NCBI GenBank assembly: GCA_002786025.1
Contig: NHNW01000024.1
Coordinates: 124,001 to 188,000 of the forward strand
DNA length: 64,000 bases
Source of the DNA: Zasmidium citrigriseum
Taxonomy: Eukaryota; Ascomycota; Dothideomycetes; Mycosphaerellales; Mycosphaerellaceae
Direction: 5' to 3'
Program-made: the position numbers and the translations under genes
Shown: one piece after another, positions 41,083-52,500 of the stretch
Numbering within the stretch: position 1 is the stretch's first letter
Layout of the letters: each line of letters starts with the position of its first letter
The notes under the pieces: generated by a model
Told to the model about the DNA's origin: nothing
Seen by the model: only the letters and a program-made list of their open reading frames with translations
The model's database searches: none

Positions 41083-42582
41083 ATGGGGGTATTGAAAGAC
41101 ATCGAACTCTACCTCGCCTCCTCCGACCGCCTCTACGACGATGGCGTCCCCTCAGCCTCAATAGCCCTTCTCGAAGACCCCTCAAGTTTCATCCAAACGC
41201 ACGTCATCACCAAAGGCCCCGAGAACGCAAATACCCTCTACCAAGCATGCAGCATTTCCAAAGCCATCACCGCGTTGTGTGTAGCGAAACTCATTGACCA
41301 AGGCCGTCTGAGCTATGACACCAAAGTCGTCGACCATGTAGATGAATCGATTCTGGAGGCCATCCTGGATGAGAAAACGGCTCATCTGATGGAACTCGTC
41401 ACTGTGGGACTTTTGGTCTCTCATACTTCGGGACTGTCTCAGCATGGCTTCCTTGGATATACGGATGAGTTACCGAATTACAAGCAGATTTTCGCTGGAG
41501 TACCGCCTGCGAACTCGCCAAGGATGAAGTTTTTGAGTTTTCCTGGGAGTCAGTATAGCTATTCTGGAGGCGGATTTACGTTGCTGCAATTGCTTCTGGA
41601 GAAGGCGACGGGGACGCCGTTTGCTGATCTTATGCGAATGGAGGTGCTGGAGCCTCTGGGAATGACGAGGAGTGTCTATGGCGACCTTCCTGAAGGAGAA
41701 CAGAACTATGCGATACCACATGTTACAGCATACGTGCCAGGTACCGTCGCTGGGAATGGGTATCACAGGTTCACAGAGCTCGCGGCAGCCGGCTTGTGGA
41801 CAACACCGAGTGACCTGCTCAAAGCGATAGCAGCAGTCCAGCACTCGCTGTACAGCAACGACGGAGACAACACCTTCCTCACACGCCAAACAGCAGACCA
41901 TATGCTCGCTCGTGTCATACCAAATACCGAGGACAAGGACGCTTCTTATGGATGGGCCGTAGATGACACGTTCTTCGGCCACTCAGGATACAACGACCCA
42001 GGCTACAGTTGCTACGTAGTCGGCGCTCACGGATACGCAGCTCCTCTACCACCCGGCCTCATGAAATCTCCCGGTCGAATGTCCATCGCCGTCATGACGA
42101 ACTCAGCTCTCGGGGTGGACACCTACCAAAGGATCGTAGCGGCTATCATGTGCTTCAAAGCCTTCCCATTATATCCAAAGCTGCCCAGCTTCGGTAAAAT
42201 GAGAGACATCATTCCCTATCCCGCACCCGAAGGCGTGTTTATCGGCGAAGACTGGAAAGCTTTCCTCGGCCACTGGACGGACGAGGCTAATGTGGTCTCG
42301 AAGAAGAGGCCATCTCCTGGTTCAACCCCTGGATTTGCAGGTCACGCTGAGTGGGAGCTCTATGAAGATAATGGCATCCCGTATGTGGCTTTTGATGGTG
42401 TGGCGAGGTCGCATCGACTCGTGGGAGGCGCGACGCCTTGGGCTCCTGCCACTGGTGCTCGGCATGAGAATTGTCTTGTGGTTGATGGACTGGAGATGGC
42501 ATTGAGGCTTTGTTATCGGGAGAGTGGGGAGCAGGTGATTGATTTGGTGCAGAGTGAGATCACGACACTGAGAAGGGTTTGA
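41083..42582 (+). CDS. serine beta-lactamase-like hydrolase (499 aa)
   Basis: Single-exon member of the class C beta-lactamase/penicillin-binding fold, a family that in fungi includes esterases and transacylases of secondary metabolism. The S-x-x-K nucleophile motif is SISK at 57-60, the Y-x-N equivalent is YSG at 160-162, and the KTG equivalent is HSG at 300-302. The surrounding text LLVSHTSGLSQHG and FSFPGSQYSYSGGGFTLLQ is family-typical. No signal peptide, so probably cytosolic. The last 120 residues form an added beta-rich domain (FLGHWTDE...WELYEDNGIPYVAFDGVARSHRL). Substrate unknown; no other biosynthetic genes adjoin it. Confidence 0.88.
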   Translation: MGVLKDIELYLASSDRLYDDGVPSASIALLEDPSSFIQTHVITKGPENANTLYQACSISKAITALCVAKLIDQGRLSYDTKVVDHVDESILEAILDEKTAHLMELVTVGLLVSHTSGLSQHGFLGYTDELPNYKQIFAGVPPANSPRMKFLSFPGSQYSYSGGGFTLLQLLLEKATGTPFADLMRMEVLEPLGMTRSVYGDLPEGEQNYAIPHVTAYVPGTVAGNGYHRFTELAAAGLWTTPSDLLKAIAAVQHSLYSNDGDNTFLTRQTADHMLARVIPNTEDKDASYGWAVDDTFFGHSGYNDPGYSCYVVGAHGYAAPLPPGLMKSPGRMSIAVMTNSALGVDTYQRIVAAIMCFKAFPLYPKLPSFGKMRDIIPYPAPEGVFIGEDWKAFLGHWTDEANVVSKKRPSPGSTPGFAGHAEWELYEDNGIPYVAFDGVARSHRLVGGATPWAPATGARHENCLVVDGLEMALRLCYRESGEQVIDLVQSEITTLRRV

Positions 42583-43063
42583 GGATCTTCGACGTGTATT
42601 CGAAGCCTTCGTTCCGCGAGAATCTGCACGAGGAATCTCGGAAGACACGAAGGCGTGGATCTGAGGGACTTCTGCGATTCCATATCTAACTTTTGTGGCG
42701 ACTACGGACGACAACGAACACAAGCTACATGAAAACACTCGACCTCACTCCCATCTCACTGCCCGCGAACAAGCAAAAGACAATAGCGTGACTTCCCACC
42801 AGCGACAGGGGTCGTCATTGCTCCTCCATCAATTCAAAGCACTCGCAGCTTCCAGTTGGTTGCCCTCCCTGCTTGAACAGCAGTCACCATTGCTCCGGAA
42901 CTTCCCCTCCTTGACACTCGACTTTTGAGCACCATCAATGACAAGATCTCTTCCCCGGATCCCTCAACGACGGCGTCTTCGACTTATCCTCGTCATCGAA
43001 ACGCCACCTTCTCGCAGTTAGCAGATCCCAGCGCCGTCTTACAGCAACTCAGTCGTCGACGCC
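42583..43063. other. convergent intergenic region
   Basis: Two 3' flanks; no motif recognised. Confidence 0.45.
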
Positions 43064-44287
43064 TCAGTGCGCCTCTCGTAACGCCATGCGCTTCGCCTCT
43101 GTCTGCATCTTAACGAAGATCACAGTCCAGCGATGTTCGTAATGCAGAGGAATGATCTCGTCCCTTGCAAAATCCAGATCATCGGCTCCTTTATACGCCA
43201 AGGAACCCACATGCTTCGACAGATACGCATTGTGCCGGGCACGTATTGCTGGGACAATGAACTTGTGGTCAATGTTCCAGCGGATCAGCCAGTGAAAGAA
43301 CAGATGGGGCCCGTGTTTGCGACCAGGGTGATCCGCAGGTCTATGTCCGAACCATACTGGATTAAGGGATCCAACAAAGCGTAACCAGTGACGAGACATC
43401 AAGTGCAAGAGCTCGGGATCAGGCAGGTTTCGGGCATGTTCAAGAGCCTGGTCGATGCTGGCAGTACACAAAGTGACTTTGCGAAGCTGGTCTGGAGTCG
43501 GATCGTTCTCTGTGTGCCAGCCTTCAGGAAGTGGCTGAGGGGCAGTTTGAGGCATGAGCGTATAATGGCCGATATTGTCGCAGCGCCACAGGGCCAGATG
43601 AGCAAGCCCGAAAGAGCGGAGGAAGCGCATGAGGCCGTCTTGCCAGACAACATACAAGCTTCTCTCTGTGTACGAACTCACGAAGAAGGGCTCGACATCG
43701 ATGGACAAGCTCTGAAGGCGAGAAACGCTCAATATCTCCCGGATCATGGCCATGTTCTGTGGCCAGGAGGCCTTACCACCGGCGGTGAAAATGGACTCCT
43801 CCGCACTGCGTTCGTGGATGCGGAGGTTGGTCAAGAGACCTGTCAATCCTGGCGCCTCGAGAAGTTCCTTGGTCTCCGCCGACGTGAGTGTCATGGTGTT
43901 CGTCCAGAAGAGCACATCGTTGGCCGTCGAGTTCATCGATTTGTTCACGTACAGAAGACTGAACTTTGCCGCCTTTGCCGCCTTTGCTTCTGCTTCCTTG
44001 GTTTGACGACGGGTCACTCGTCTCGCGGTGTGAGGCTGCGAATCAGTTTTGTCTGGCGTGGCTCTTACAACCGCACCACTCATATTGTTCATGGCATACC
44101 TCGTAATTGCCAGCTTGAGGTCTACTGGCAAGTCATTCAGAGACGTCTCCTTCTTCTTGATCTGATCCTGGACGCTGTCATCCGATTCGGCCGCTTTCGC
44201 CCTCTTCGAGGACTCCATTATGGCAGGGCTCCTCGCCCGCTTGGCAGGCGCGGTTGCGGCCTCTCCCGTATGAGAGAGGTCGGCCAT
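43064..44287 (-). CDS. uncharacterised protein, possibly F-box-like (407 aa)
   Basis: No named family. Single exon with a basic N-terminus (AKRARSP, SSKRAKA) that looks like a nuclear signal. A short F-box-like stretch DLPVDLKLAITRYAMNNM follows, then an alanine/lysine-rich helix (TKEAEAKAAKAAKFSLLYVNKS). The middle and C-terminal parts contain Leu/Trp-rich segments (FFHWLIRWNIDHKFIVPAIRARHN). The resemblance to F-box proteins of Dothideomycetes (F-box-like start, then an 'LLYVNKSMNSTANDVLFW' step) is suggestive only. It borders the 181-base repeat array on its 5' side. Confidence 0.7.
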   Translation of the reverse strand: MADLSHTGEAATAPAKRARSPAIMESSKRAKAAESDDSVQDQIKKKETSLNDLPVDLKLAITRYAMNNMSGAVVRATPDKTDSQPHTARRVTRRQTKEAEAKAAKAAKFSLLYVNKSMNSTANDVLFWTNTMTLTSAETKELLEAPGLTGLLTNLRIHERSAEESIFTAGGKASWPQNMAMIREILSVSRLQSLSIDVEPFFVSSYTERSLYVVWQDGLMRFLRSFGLAHLALWRCDNIGHYTLMPQTAPQPLPEGWHTENDPTPDQLRKVTLCTASIDQALEHARNLPDPELLHLMSRHWLRFVGSLNPVWFGHRPADHPGRKHGPHLFFHWLIRWNIDHKFIVPAIRARHNAYLSKHVGSLAYKGADDLDFARDEIIPLHYEHRWTVIFVKMQTEAKRMALREAH

Positions 44288-44689
44288 GCCTCTTACAGCA
44301 ATGAATTTTTGGTTAGAATTGGATAGACACCTCGAGAGACGGAGGCCGACGTAGAATATGTACTAAAATTACGCGCAAGTACGGATCCTAATCACCACGA
44401 CCTACAGCAGCACTCACGACGAAATTCTGACGGCATGAGGACGATAATTCGCGCTATCGTAAATTCTTGGATTTTCATGAGGATGTTGTTCTTGCTGACG
44501 AGCTGTGAGGGAGGGCCTATAGCAGCCAGGGGAATTACAGCTGACGGGTCTTGGCAGTCACATGCTGACTACATGCGCTTGTCACCGACACTGTTATTGT
44601 TGTCGGAGGATTCAATTTGATGGACAAATACATTTTAAGATGCGACGAGAGCAGTATGTATCGGTTGAACAAACTTCAGGCGATGATTA
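44288..44689. other. upstream region of the uncharacterised gene
   Basis: 400 bases before the tandem array; AT content is higher than in neighbouring genes, nothing else seen. Confidence 0.4.
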
Positions 44690-45710
44690 GGAGGCAGCAA
44701 GACAATGAGACGGAACGCCCTATCCCCGTGGTTCTCGGAGAATCCAAGCTGGCGATGGATGCTTCGGTACCTCTGAAGCCTGTGGTGTTAATGGAGATAG
44801 CTGTGTCCTGGCATCAGTGCTCTCTGATCCTCGACCATAGAGCAGATAAGGCAACATCAGGATCGCCAGGCGAAGGGACTGGAATTGCCCCCTTGCGATG
44901 CTATCCCCACCGATCGCGAAGAGTCCAAGGTGCCAATAGATGTGTTAGCATCTCAAGCTATGGTCAATTTTCTGGGGATAGCTGTGTCCGAGAGAGCATT
45001 TCCTCTGACCTTCGACCGAATGGAAGATGAGGCGGCAGCATAATGGCCTGGCGAAGAGAATGGCATTGCTCTCTCGCGAGGCTATCCCCGCGAATTTGAA
45101 AGGGATTCAAGGCATCGATAGACCGTTTGATGCCTTTAGAGAATGTACACGGAACGGAGATAGCTGTGTATTGAGAGAACCTCTCCTGACCTTCAGCCGG
45201 GGAGCGTGTGAGAGGGCATGAGGCCGGCCGGTGGAAGAGACCGGCATTCCCCTCTTGCGACCCTATCCCCGCGAATCGCACATTCATCTAAGGCATGGAT
45301 AGACACTTTGATGGCTCCGGAGAAGCCCTTTGAAACGGAGATAGCTGTCCATGGAGAGGAGTCTCCTCCTGAGCTTCGGCGTTGGATGATGAGGCGGCGA
45401 CAGGATGGCTAGGCGAAGAGATTGGAAATGCTCTCTCGAGGACCCATCCCCGCGAAGCTCACAGGGATCCAAGGCATGAATAGGCCCTTTGAGGCCCTTT
45501 GAGAAGGCCAACGAAACGGGGATAGCTGTATCATGGAAAACCTCACCTAGCCTTCAGCCATGAGAAGATGAAATCGGCCTCACGACGGCGAGGTGAAGAG
45601 ACCGGAATCGACCTCTTGCGACCCTATCCCCACCAATCTCACAAGCATCCAGGGCACGAATGGACCTATGAATACACCATCGAGGATCGTGGTACAACGG
45701 AGATAGATCA
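44690..45710. repeat. diverged tandem array, period about 181 bases, nearly six units
   Basis: Three landmarks recur with the same spacing. CTATCCCC (or CCATCCCC) begins at 44720, 44901, 45082, 45263, 45444 and 45624. GGRGATAG begins at 44793, 44974, 45156, 45338, 45518 and 45699. GGYGAAG-type begins at 44869, 45050, 45232, 45412 and 45592. Steps are 180-182 throughout although sequence between landmarks has diverged strongly. In each unit CTATCCCC and GGRGATAG are an inverted pair 73-75 bases apart (start to start). The array starts after the upstream region of one gene and ends about 80 bases from the SEC18 stop codon. Outer edges are approximate. Confidence 0.88.
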
Positions 45711-45789
45711 AACCTGTAGGACATAGACAAAAATCCCCATTCCAAGGTAAACCTACTTCACCCAGGTAAAATCTATTCACCCGCCTAAT

Positions 45790-48281
45790 CTACCGTGTAA
45801 TCTTCTCACCCATAACCTCCACAAACCGCCCCACGCGGTCCGAGTCCTGCATCGCGGTCCGGATAGCCAACTTCACCTGCTGAATTCCCACGCCTCCGGT
45901 GAAGTTCCCTAGCTCACTCAAAGCGCGGTGAATGTCTTGGTCGGAAAATTGGCCTGAAGCGCGCATAACGTGAGGCAATTCCTCCTCCCTCACATTCGGG
46001 ACCGCGATCTCGGCGTTGAATTTGAGCTGCAGCTGCTGGAGCACGCTGCGCTCACTTGTCGTTGCGATGATGAGGAGCGGTCTCCCCTTGGGCGGCTTGT
46101 TCCCCATGAGACCCTATTAGGCTTGTTAGTAGCTTGGACGGAGATCGTTTCGCGGGGATAGGATCGATAGGGTCAACGTACCTTCAGAGCGGCGAGGACT
46201 GCCGATGAGAATCTCGGACCCACCGGCACCCAGTCAACGAGCAGCTCGATTTCGTCCAGAACGAGCACGTTGAGAGGCGACTTATACGCATCAGTAAACA
46301 CCTTGCTAAGGTGCTGGATCTTCTGAATCTCGTTCATGCCAACCATGTCAACAGGTTTGACCAGCTTGATGAAGGGAAACTCCGAGTTGAGAGCGATTTG
46401 CGCAGCCAACGTCGTCTTGCCAGCACCACTAGGACCGTGGAGCAGAACGGAGAGATGCTGCTCAGTCTCTGCGACGCGGATCTGATTGACGTACTGTTGG
46501 CCGTCCTTGAGAATCTTGTCGATGTGAGGACCAAAGTGAATGATTCCGCCTTCTACGCAACGCTCGAGGTCCTCTTCGCTGACGCCGAAGAGTGGCTTGA
46601 CCTCTTGGAGAGCGTTGAGGAAGTCGGCCATGCGAAGTTGGATATCGCCTATATCGTCCGAGAGAGCAGCAACTGTGCCGCCTTTGATGTGCCGCTGGAG
46701 AGCGAAACTGCTCGCCGCCTTGACCAGGCCGCCAATCTCAGCACCAGAAAAGTTTCTCGTCTGCTTCGCGAGCTCGGCTAGGTCGACGTCGCCAGCTAGC
46801 TTGCCATTGTCACGCATCTTGGAGGTATGGATCTTGAGGATCTGCGCTCGGCCAGGCTCATCAGGAAGGCTTATCTCCATGTGTACTTCCAAACGACCAG
46901 ATCGCAAAAGGGCCTCGTCTATCATATCTTTACGATTCGTCATGCCAATGAGTAGGATGTTGTTGAGCTGCTCGACACCGTCGAGCTTCGAGAGCAACTG
47001 ATTGACCACGCTGTCACCAACGCCAGTACCGCCGCCAGCTCCAGAGCCACGCTGCTTGCAGACAGCATCCAACTCGTCGAAGATGATGATGTGCAAGCCT
47101 GACTCGTCGCCTTTCTCCTTCTGCTCCTTCTCGGCGTCCGCAAACAGCTTCCGAATGTTCTCTTCGGACTGACCAACGTACTTGTTCAGCACCTCTGGGC
47201 CGTTGATGACCTTAGGCTCTCGGGCATTGAGCATCTTGCCTATCTGACGGGCTATGAGGGTCTTTCCAGTACCTGGAGGACCGTAGAGCAGGATACCACG
47301 AACGTGCTGAATGCCTAGCTTGTCTGCCAGTCCGGGAGGGACGATACGTGACGCAAAAGCTCGTCTGAAGATGTCGCTGAACTCCTTATCCAGCCCGCCA
47401 ATGCCCATGTCCTCGAACTTGAAATCAGGCCTAATGACGGAGTTCGCTGATGGCCGCTTGGTCGAGCCCTTGAGATTCATAGGAGCCTTGGCGTCCTTGA
47501 AGAAGTTGATGGTCGTTTCGGGGGTCAGTATACCGCGTGCGTGCGGGTCGGTCTCGAAGGAACGGTTAGCTCTCGAAGGGTTCAAGCTACGATTTGGTGG
47601 CATACTCACAGCTGGTTGTCCCTGGGATCCGAGATTCGCAAGGTCTACAAGTTCCACCGTCCGTACAGTACACCTGAACTTGACGTTCCTGAAATCCATG
47701 AAGAACATCTGTCCAGGCGCGAATATCTGGTTCCTGAACGTCTTGATCACGCAGTCTGCTAGGTGGTCCTGATCCAGAGCCTGATCCGTAACGTTCTTGG
47801 AGCTCGCAAAGCCGATTTCGATATCCACATTGCCCAGATAGCACTGCTTCCCCTGGCTGAAGGGATCGTAGAGCTGTACATCCACCAGCTCGTTGTGGAG
47901 GGCTATGTTCATCCATCGTCGCTGTTGATCGTTCATTCCTATCTCGCCTCTTTGCATTTGAGGGTGTGGCCTGGCCGCCAGCACGAATTCTCCATTGAGA
48001 AGCAGAAACGTCTCACCGTCTCTTGAGGTGCCGATATCCTGTGGAGAGACGGCACAGAGGTTGGCCCAGATGAACTCGTCGGGCGCTTTGGCGGGTTTGA
48101 GCTGCATTCTGCCGCCGCTTCTCGGGGGTTGCGGGCTTCGCTGAGGGGCTGATTGGGCTCGTGGGTCGTCGTAGCGAGGCGGTTGATCGTGAGAAGAAGG
48201 CGGCTGTGGCGATCGAACGGGCTGTCGCTGTCCAGGCGGTGGTGGCTGCCTGTTCCCAAAGAGAGACTCGCGGTTGAACAT
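45790..48281 (-). CDS. SEC18: NSF/Sec18 AAA ATPase of vesicle fusion (807 aa)
   Basis: Hexameric ATPase that, with alpha-SNAP, disassembles SNARE complexes throughout the secretory pathway. Exons are 48281-46182 and 46113-45790 with a 68-base phase-0 intron. A Pro/Gln/Arg-rich extension (1-60) precedes the N domain. D1 has Walker A GPPGTGKT at 334-341, Walker B IIIFDELDAVC near 398 and the SRH GMTNRKDMIDEALLRSGRLE. D2 has GPSGAGKT near 617 and LDEIELLVDW. The C-terminal exon encodes GLMGNKPPKGRPLLIIATTSERS. Length and order fit Sec18. The intron contains a short sequence shared with the adjacent tandem array. Confidence 0.97.
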
Positions 48282-49590
48282 GGCTCAAAGGGCAGTTGCG
48301 TAGCACAGACGGGGACCAACTCGCGGAGATAAGATCGCTTTATCTGAGCGATCAAGTAAAGCCAGCTGGCTGTCTAAGTGAAGCTACGTTTCTTCAAAGT
48401 AAACACAGCAATGAAGATAGAAAAGAGTGGTAAGCTTTCACATGTTCCAGAGATGTGGTCGTAGCTGCCTTTCACGCTTATGTCCCTGCATCGCGCCTGC
48501 TGGCGTTGCCCTGGCTGTGGCGCAGCTGCCCCGCGAAAATTTGAGTGCCTCAGGCCTCAAAGATGACGTAATGCTTTCACATGCTTGCAAATTGTCCATC
48601 CCTGCTAAAACGTCTCTCTTCTCCAATCTATCAAGAAGATTGACGATAGCTTAGATGCTCTCATTCTCAAGGAGATAGCCACTTAGCCCTGAGACCTTCG
48701 TCTCTCGGCCACTTCAAAGGGCGTCAGCGAGTCACGATTTCAGAGGCACTGGGACATCTGCCTTCGACACTATCAGATGGGCATCGCAAGTCCGGCACAG
48801 GCACTCGTTCCAGACAATTCAAACAGGTGGCCTACCTGACTGAGAATCACATCTCTCGGTAGCTGACGTATCGACTCAGCAAGACTCAGAAGACAAAAAG
48901 CAGTTCTCTCGATGACCTTCGACTTCAAGATCCATCGAAGCCATCCTCAACGGCTCAGCTGCCTACAATTGTAGGGAGAAAGCTATGCGACCACTCACAA
49001 CCCATTTTGGCTTTTCTAGAGTCATTGAAATGTATACACCTCGACCCTTGAGTCCGTGATGGTCACAGTACAGCAATCGAGACTTCCGAAATTTGATGAA
49101 GCCCTTCTCGAAGAGATTCCAACTCTCAGATCCATTGATGCTGCTCTCGATAGCTCGGCCACTCATGCTTTCGAACAGATCACTTGAATTCATCGTAAGG
49201 CTTTCACGAAGAACTCGAAGCAGCTGATCCAGCCCACGCGGACATGCCACAAGATCAAATCAGCCACCAGCATTTGAGAATCTTGGGTACAGGCAGTCGT
49301 AACAAACCCTAAGCTCCCTGCCTAATCGAACTAGTTTCCACCAGGTGACAAGAAAGTCCACTACTCTCAACCTCGGATTCAATGCAATACCGCCCATAGA
49401 AGCTGTTCTGCCTATGTATATCCTTTTCTCAAGCCGGAGTCCATCAAAGCACACACGTATGTAGAGCCTGGCATCTCAACAGCAACAAATACCCAATCCA
49501 TTCCATCCAAGTCCATCCAAGTCCCCTGTCGTTATTATCCCAATCTCATCCAAAAGCAGACGCCGCCGCCATGTGAAAATAAAGTCACCA
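48282..49590. other. 1.3 kb gene-free region
   Basis: Upstream of SEC18 and downstream of the NRPS-like gene. Short frames on both strands have no motif. No RIP-like dinucleotide skew is apparent here. Confidence 0.5.
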
Positions 49591-52500
49591 TTACATCCTC
49601 ATCAAATCGCCAACACTGCTGCCCCAGTTCTCCTCTTTGCCCATCTTATCCACAAGACCGACAAGATCATCTAAAGCACGCTCGGCTTCAACGAAAGACA
49701 GGTGTTCTGCGTCCCAGCTGAAGCTCAGAGCGACGCTGCGCTTGTCGTCGGCCAGGAAACCGGTGATGGTCAGGCCGTTGTCCATACGGGTCAGCATCTC
49801 CTGAAACCGCAAGCCTTTGGGGTTCTGTGCCGTTGGAGCGGTGGGCAGCCAGTTGAAGCTCTGCCGCCTGATCAAGGGCAAGATAGACTCAGCGTCTCGT
49901 TCTCGTTCGGCAAACGTTCTGGTGTCGTCGGCGGAGAGGGGATCTCGCAGACGGTCGACGATCCGGAAGAAAGGCGTGTGTGCGAAGGAGGAGTTCTGTT
50001 CTTCGTCCTTGGTGACTTGTTGCATGAAGGCCAAGATGGACTTTGAGGTCCCGACTGGGATTCTGTCCAACACATATTCGGTCGTACACCCAGAAATATC
50101 CAGTGGATTTCCAGTATATGCTTCACGCTCGAGAGCGGTATAGTCTGAGCTGAAAGGCCACGTTCGCGCGGCATTGATCGTCCCGAAGATGGCCTCCTTA
50201 CCGCCGGTCTTGGAGATGTTCATGACGGCGATGGCGGCTTTGACGAGCATGAACACTGGTACGTTGTGCTCGGCTTTCAGCTTGAGGATATCATCGACCT
50301 TGACCATCCTTCTGATACCCTTCTGCGCTTTGACCTTCTCAGACTGAGCAACCGATCGCTCGCCTCTACGGGCTTTCGTGCCGTTCCAGCGGGACCACCC
50401 TGAATCGACTCCCTTGAACCATTCAGGCGCTCTTTGTGGTGGCCAGTAGGACGTTTCTGGTAAGAGGCTTATGCCTTGATGTTTCGTCGCCCAGTATGAA
50501 ATTCCGTTATCGGCTTCCAGACCGTCTCGGTGGTCGAAAAAGGCAGTCGCATAGTCTTTGAACTGGGCATGGTGACCAACGGTACCCTCGCCAGTCAAAA
50601 GGTTAACGATGTCTTCCAGCCAGACCTTTGTCATGCTCATGTCATTGACAGAGTGTGACGCAACGAGAACGAGACCAGAAGTGCCATCACTCAAGATCCT
50701 CGCAATGTGGAATCTAACCAGAGGCCCAGGTGCGCTAGCATTATCGTATACAGGGTCATCCAAAAGCAGGGTGTTGAGGTCTTCCTTAGTCTGTACGGCC
50801 CAGCCAGTGGTGATGGAAGCCTTGAACCATTCCTCCGAAGATCGAACAGTAACGAGTAAAGTCTCGCCATCTTGCTCCAGAGCCATGGATCTCATTGTGG
50901 GATGGAACTCCAAAGATGCCTTCACGGCGCCTTCCAGGGCACTCGCATCGACAGGTGCATTATAGCTGAAGCGCAAGTTCCAGGATGACGGTCGAGAGCG
51001 ATGACAGAAGATGGCGTCCCAGTCTGGCAGAGGAATGACATCCTCGACATCGTCCCACTTGATGCCAAGAGGGGCGAGGAGCTCCGTCACTGACGTCTGA
51101 GTCTGGTTGAAAAGTTCCATATCGTCGTGAGCATGAGGCATGTCGTGGATGGTGGGAGGCCCTTCTCGCATGGGTTTGACAACAACGGCGCTCTTGAGGG
51201 GTCTCGACTCAATCAAGTCAGCCTGGCTCTGAATCGTCTCGCAGAGCTTGAAGTCTTCAACAGTAATATCTCTGTCGAGCTCTTTTCTGACCATTCCAGA
51301 AAGCTGCATCATCATCAAAGAGTCGGCAAAGGACTCAATCAGCGTCGATGGCAGCAGGCCATCAGTGCCACTGATCATCTTCCAAATAGCAATGAGCGAA
51401 TCGATCGTGGAGCCAGACTTGTCGAGGCCAGCCTCAGCTTGCTCCTTTAGATAATCGCGCACGATCTTTGCCAGCTCCACCTTTCGAATTTTGCCGGACG
51501 CGGTGCTGGGGAAGGCGTCCAAACCAAGGTCCTTCTTCAGATGCAAGATCATCTTCGGAGCAAAGGCGGCACCAAGATCCCGTGTCACATCTTGCTTCAT
51601 TTCTGAGAGGTTGATATCATTATCGCCAGTTGTGGTGATGACTGCAATAGGCACTTCACCGGCCATGTCATCTGGCGCACCCACAACGTACGCCGTAAAG
51701 ACGCCTTCTTTCTTGGTCAAGTAGTCCTCAATACTGGCAGGTGAGATGTTCTCGCCACCGCGGATAATCATGTCCTTGTACCGTCCAGTAATCCGCACAG
51801 CACCGTCTTGGTCCATGACTGCCTGATCCCCGGTGATGATCCATCTGACACCCTTGTCATCCTGGTAAAAGTCCTTTGTGGAGACGCGAGGGTCCATGTA
51901 ATGGGGGATGACCTGAGGGCCGCCGTTGTGAAGCTCGCCGAATTGACCACGAGGGATGACATCTCTAGTTCCAGGCTCACAGATCTTCATGACTGCATTT
52001 CGTACGGGCCTTCCCGACATGACCTCGCCATCTCGAAGCACAGATCCCTCGTCGACACCCCAGGTTGCAGTTCCAGGACTCTCTGTCATTCCATAGCTGG
52101 TAGTGGAAGGGACCTTCAATGCTGCCGTGCATGCATCAACAAGACTAGGGAGGACACCAGCTCCGGAGATGTCAACGCTGACAAGGCTGCTAAGATCTGT
52201 CTTGGCGAAAGTAGAGTGTGCCAAAATTGCTTGGGCAGTTGTGGGGACTAGACCCATGTGCGTAGCTTTAAGCTGGTCGAAGCACTCCAGAGTTGCTTGT
52301 GCCTCGAATGATTCTGAGGGATAGATGATCAGGCCACCTTTCAGCCACAGACCAAGCGACCATCCTATGCCGTATGAGTGGAAGCCAGGGAGGTGTTGCA
52401 CAAATCGGTGGCTGGAATTTATCTTTTGCGAGTCCATATACCCCAATGCCGCATTGAGACATTGGAAGCTTGTTAAAGCGCATGGCTTGGGAAGGGATGT

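Noticed and set aside
44617..45412. Short plus-strand frames in the 181-base array
   Set aside because: The frame changes with every unit because 181 is not divisible by three, and no unit shows a shared plus-strand peptide.
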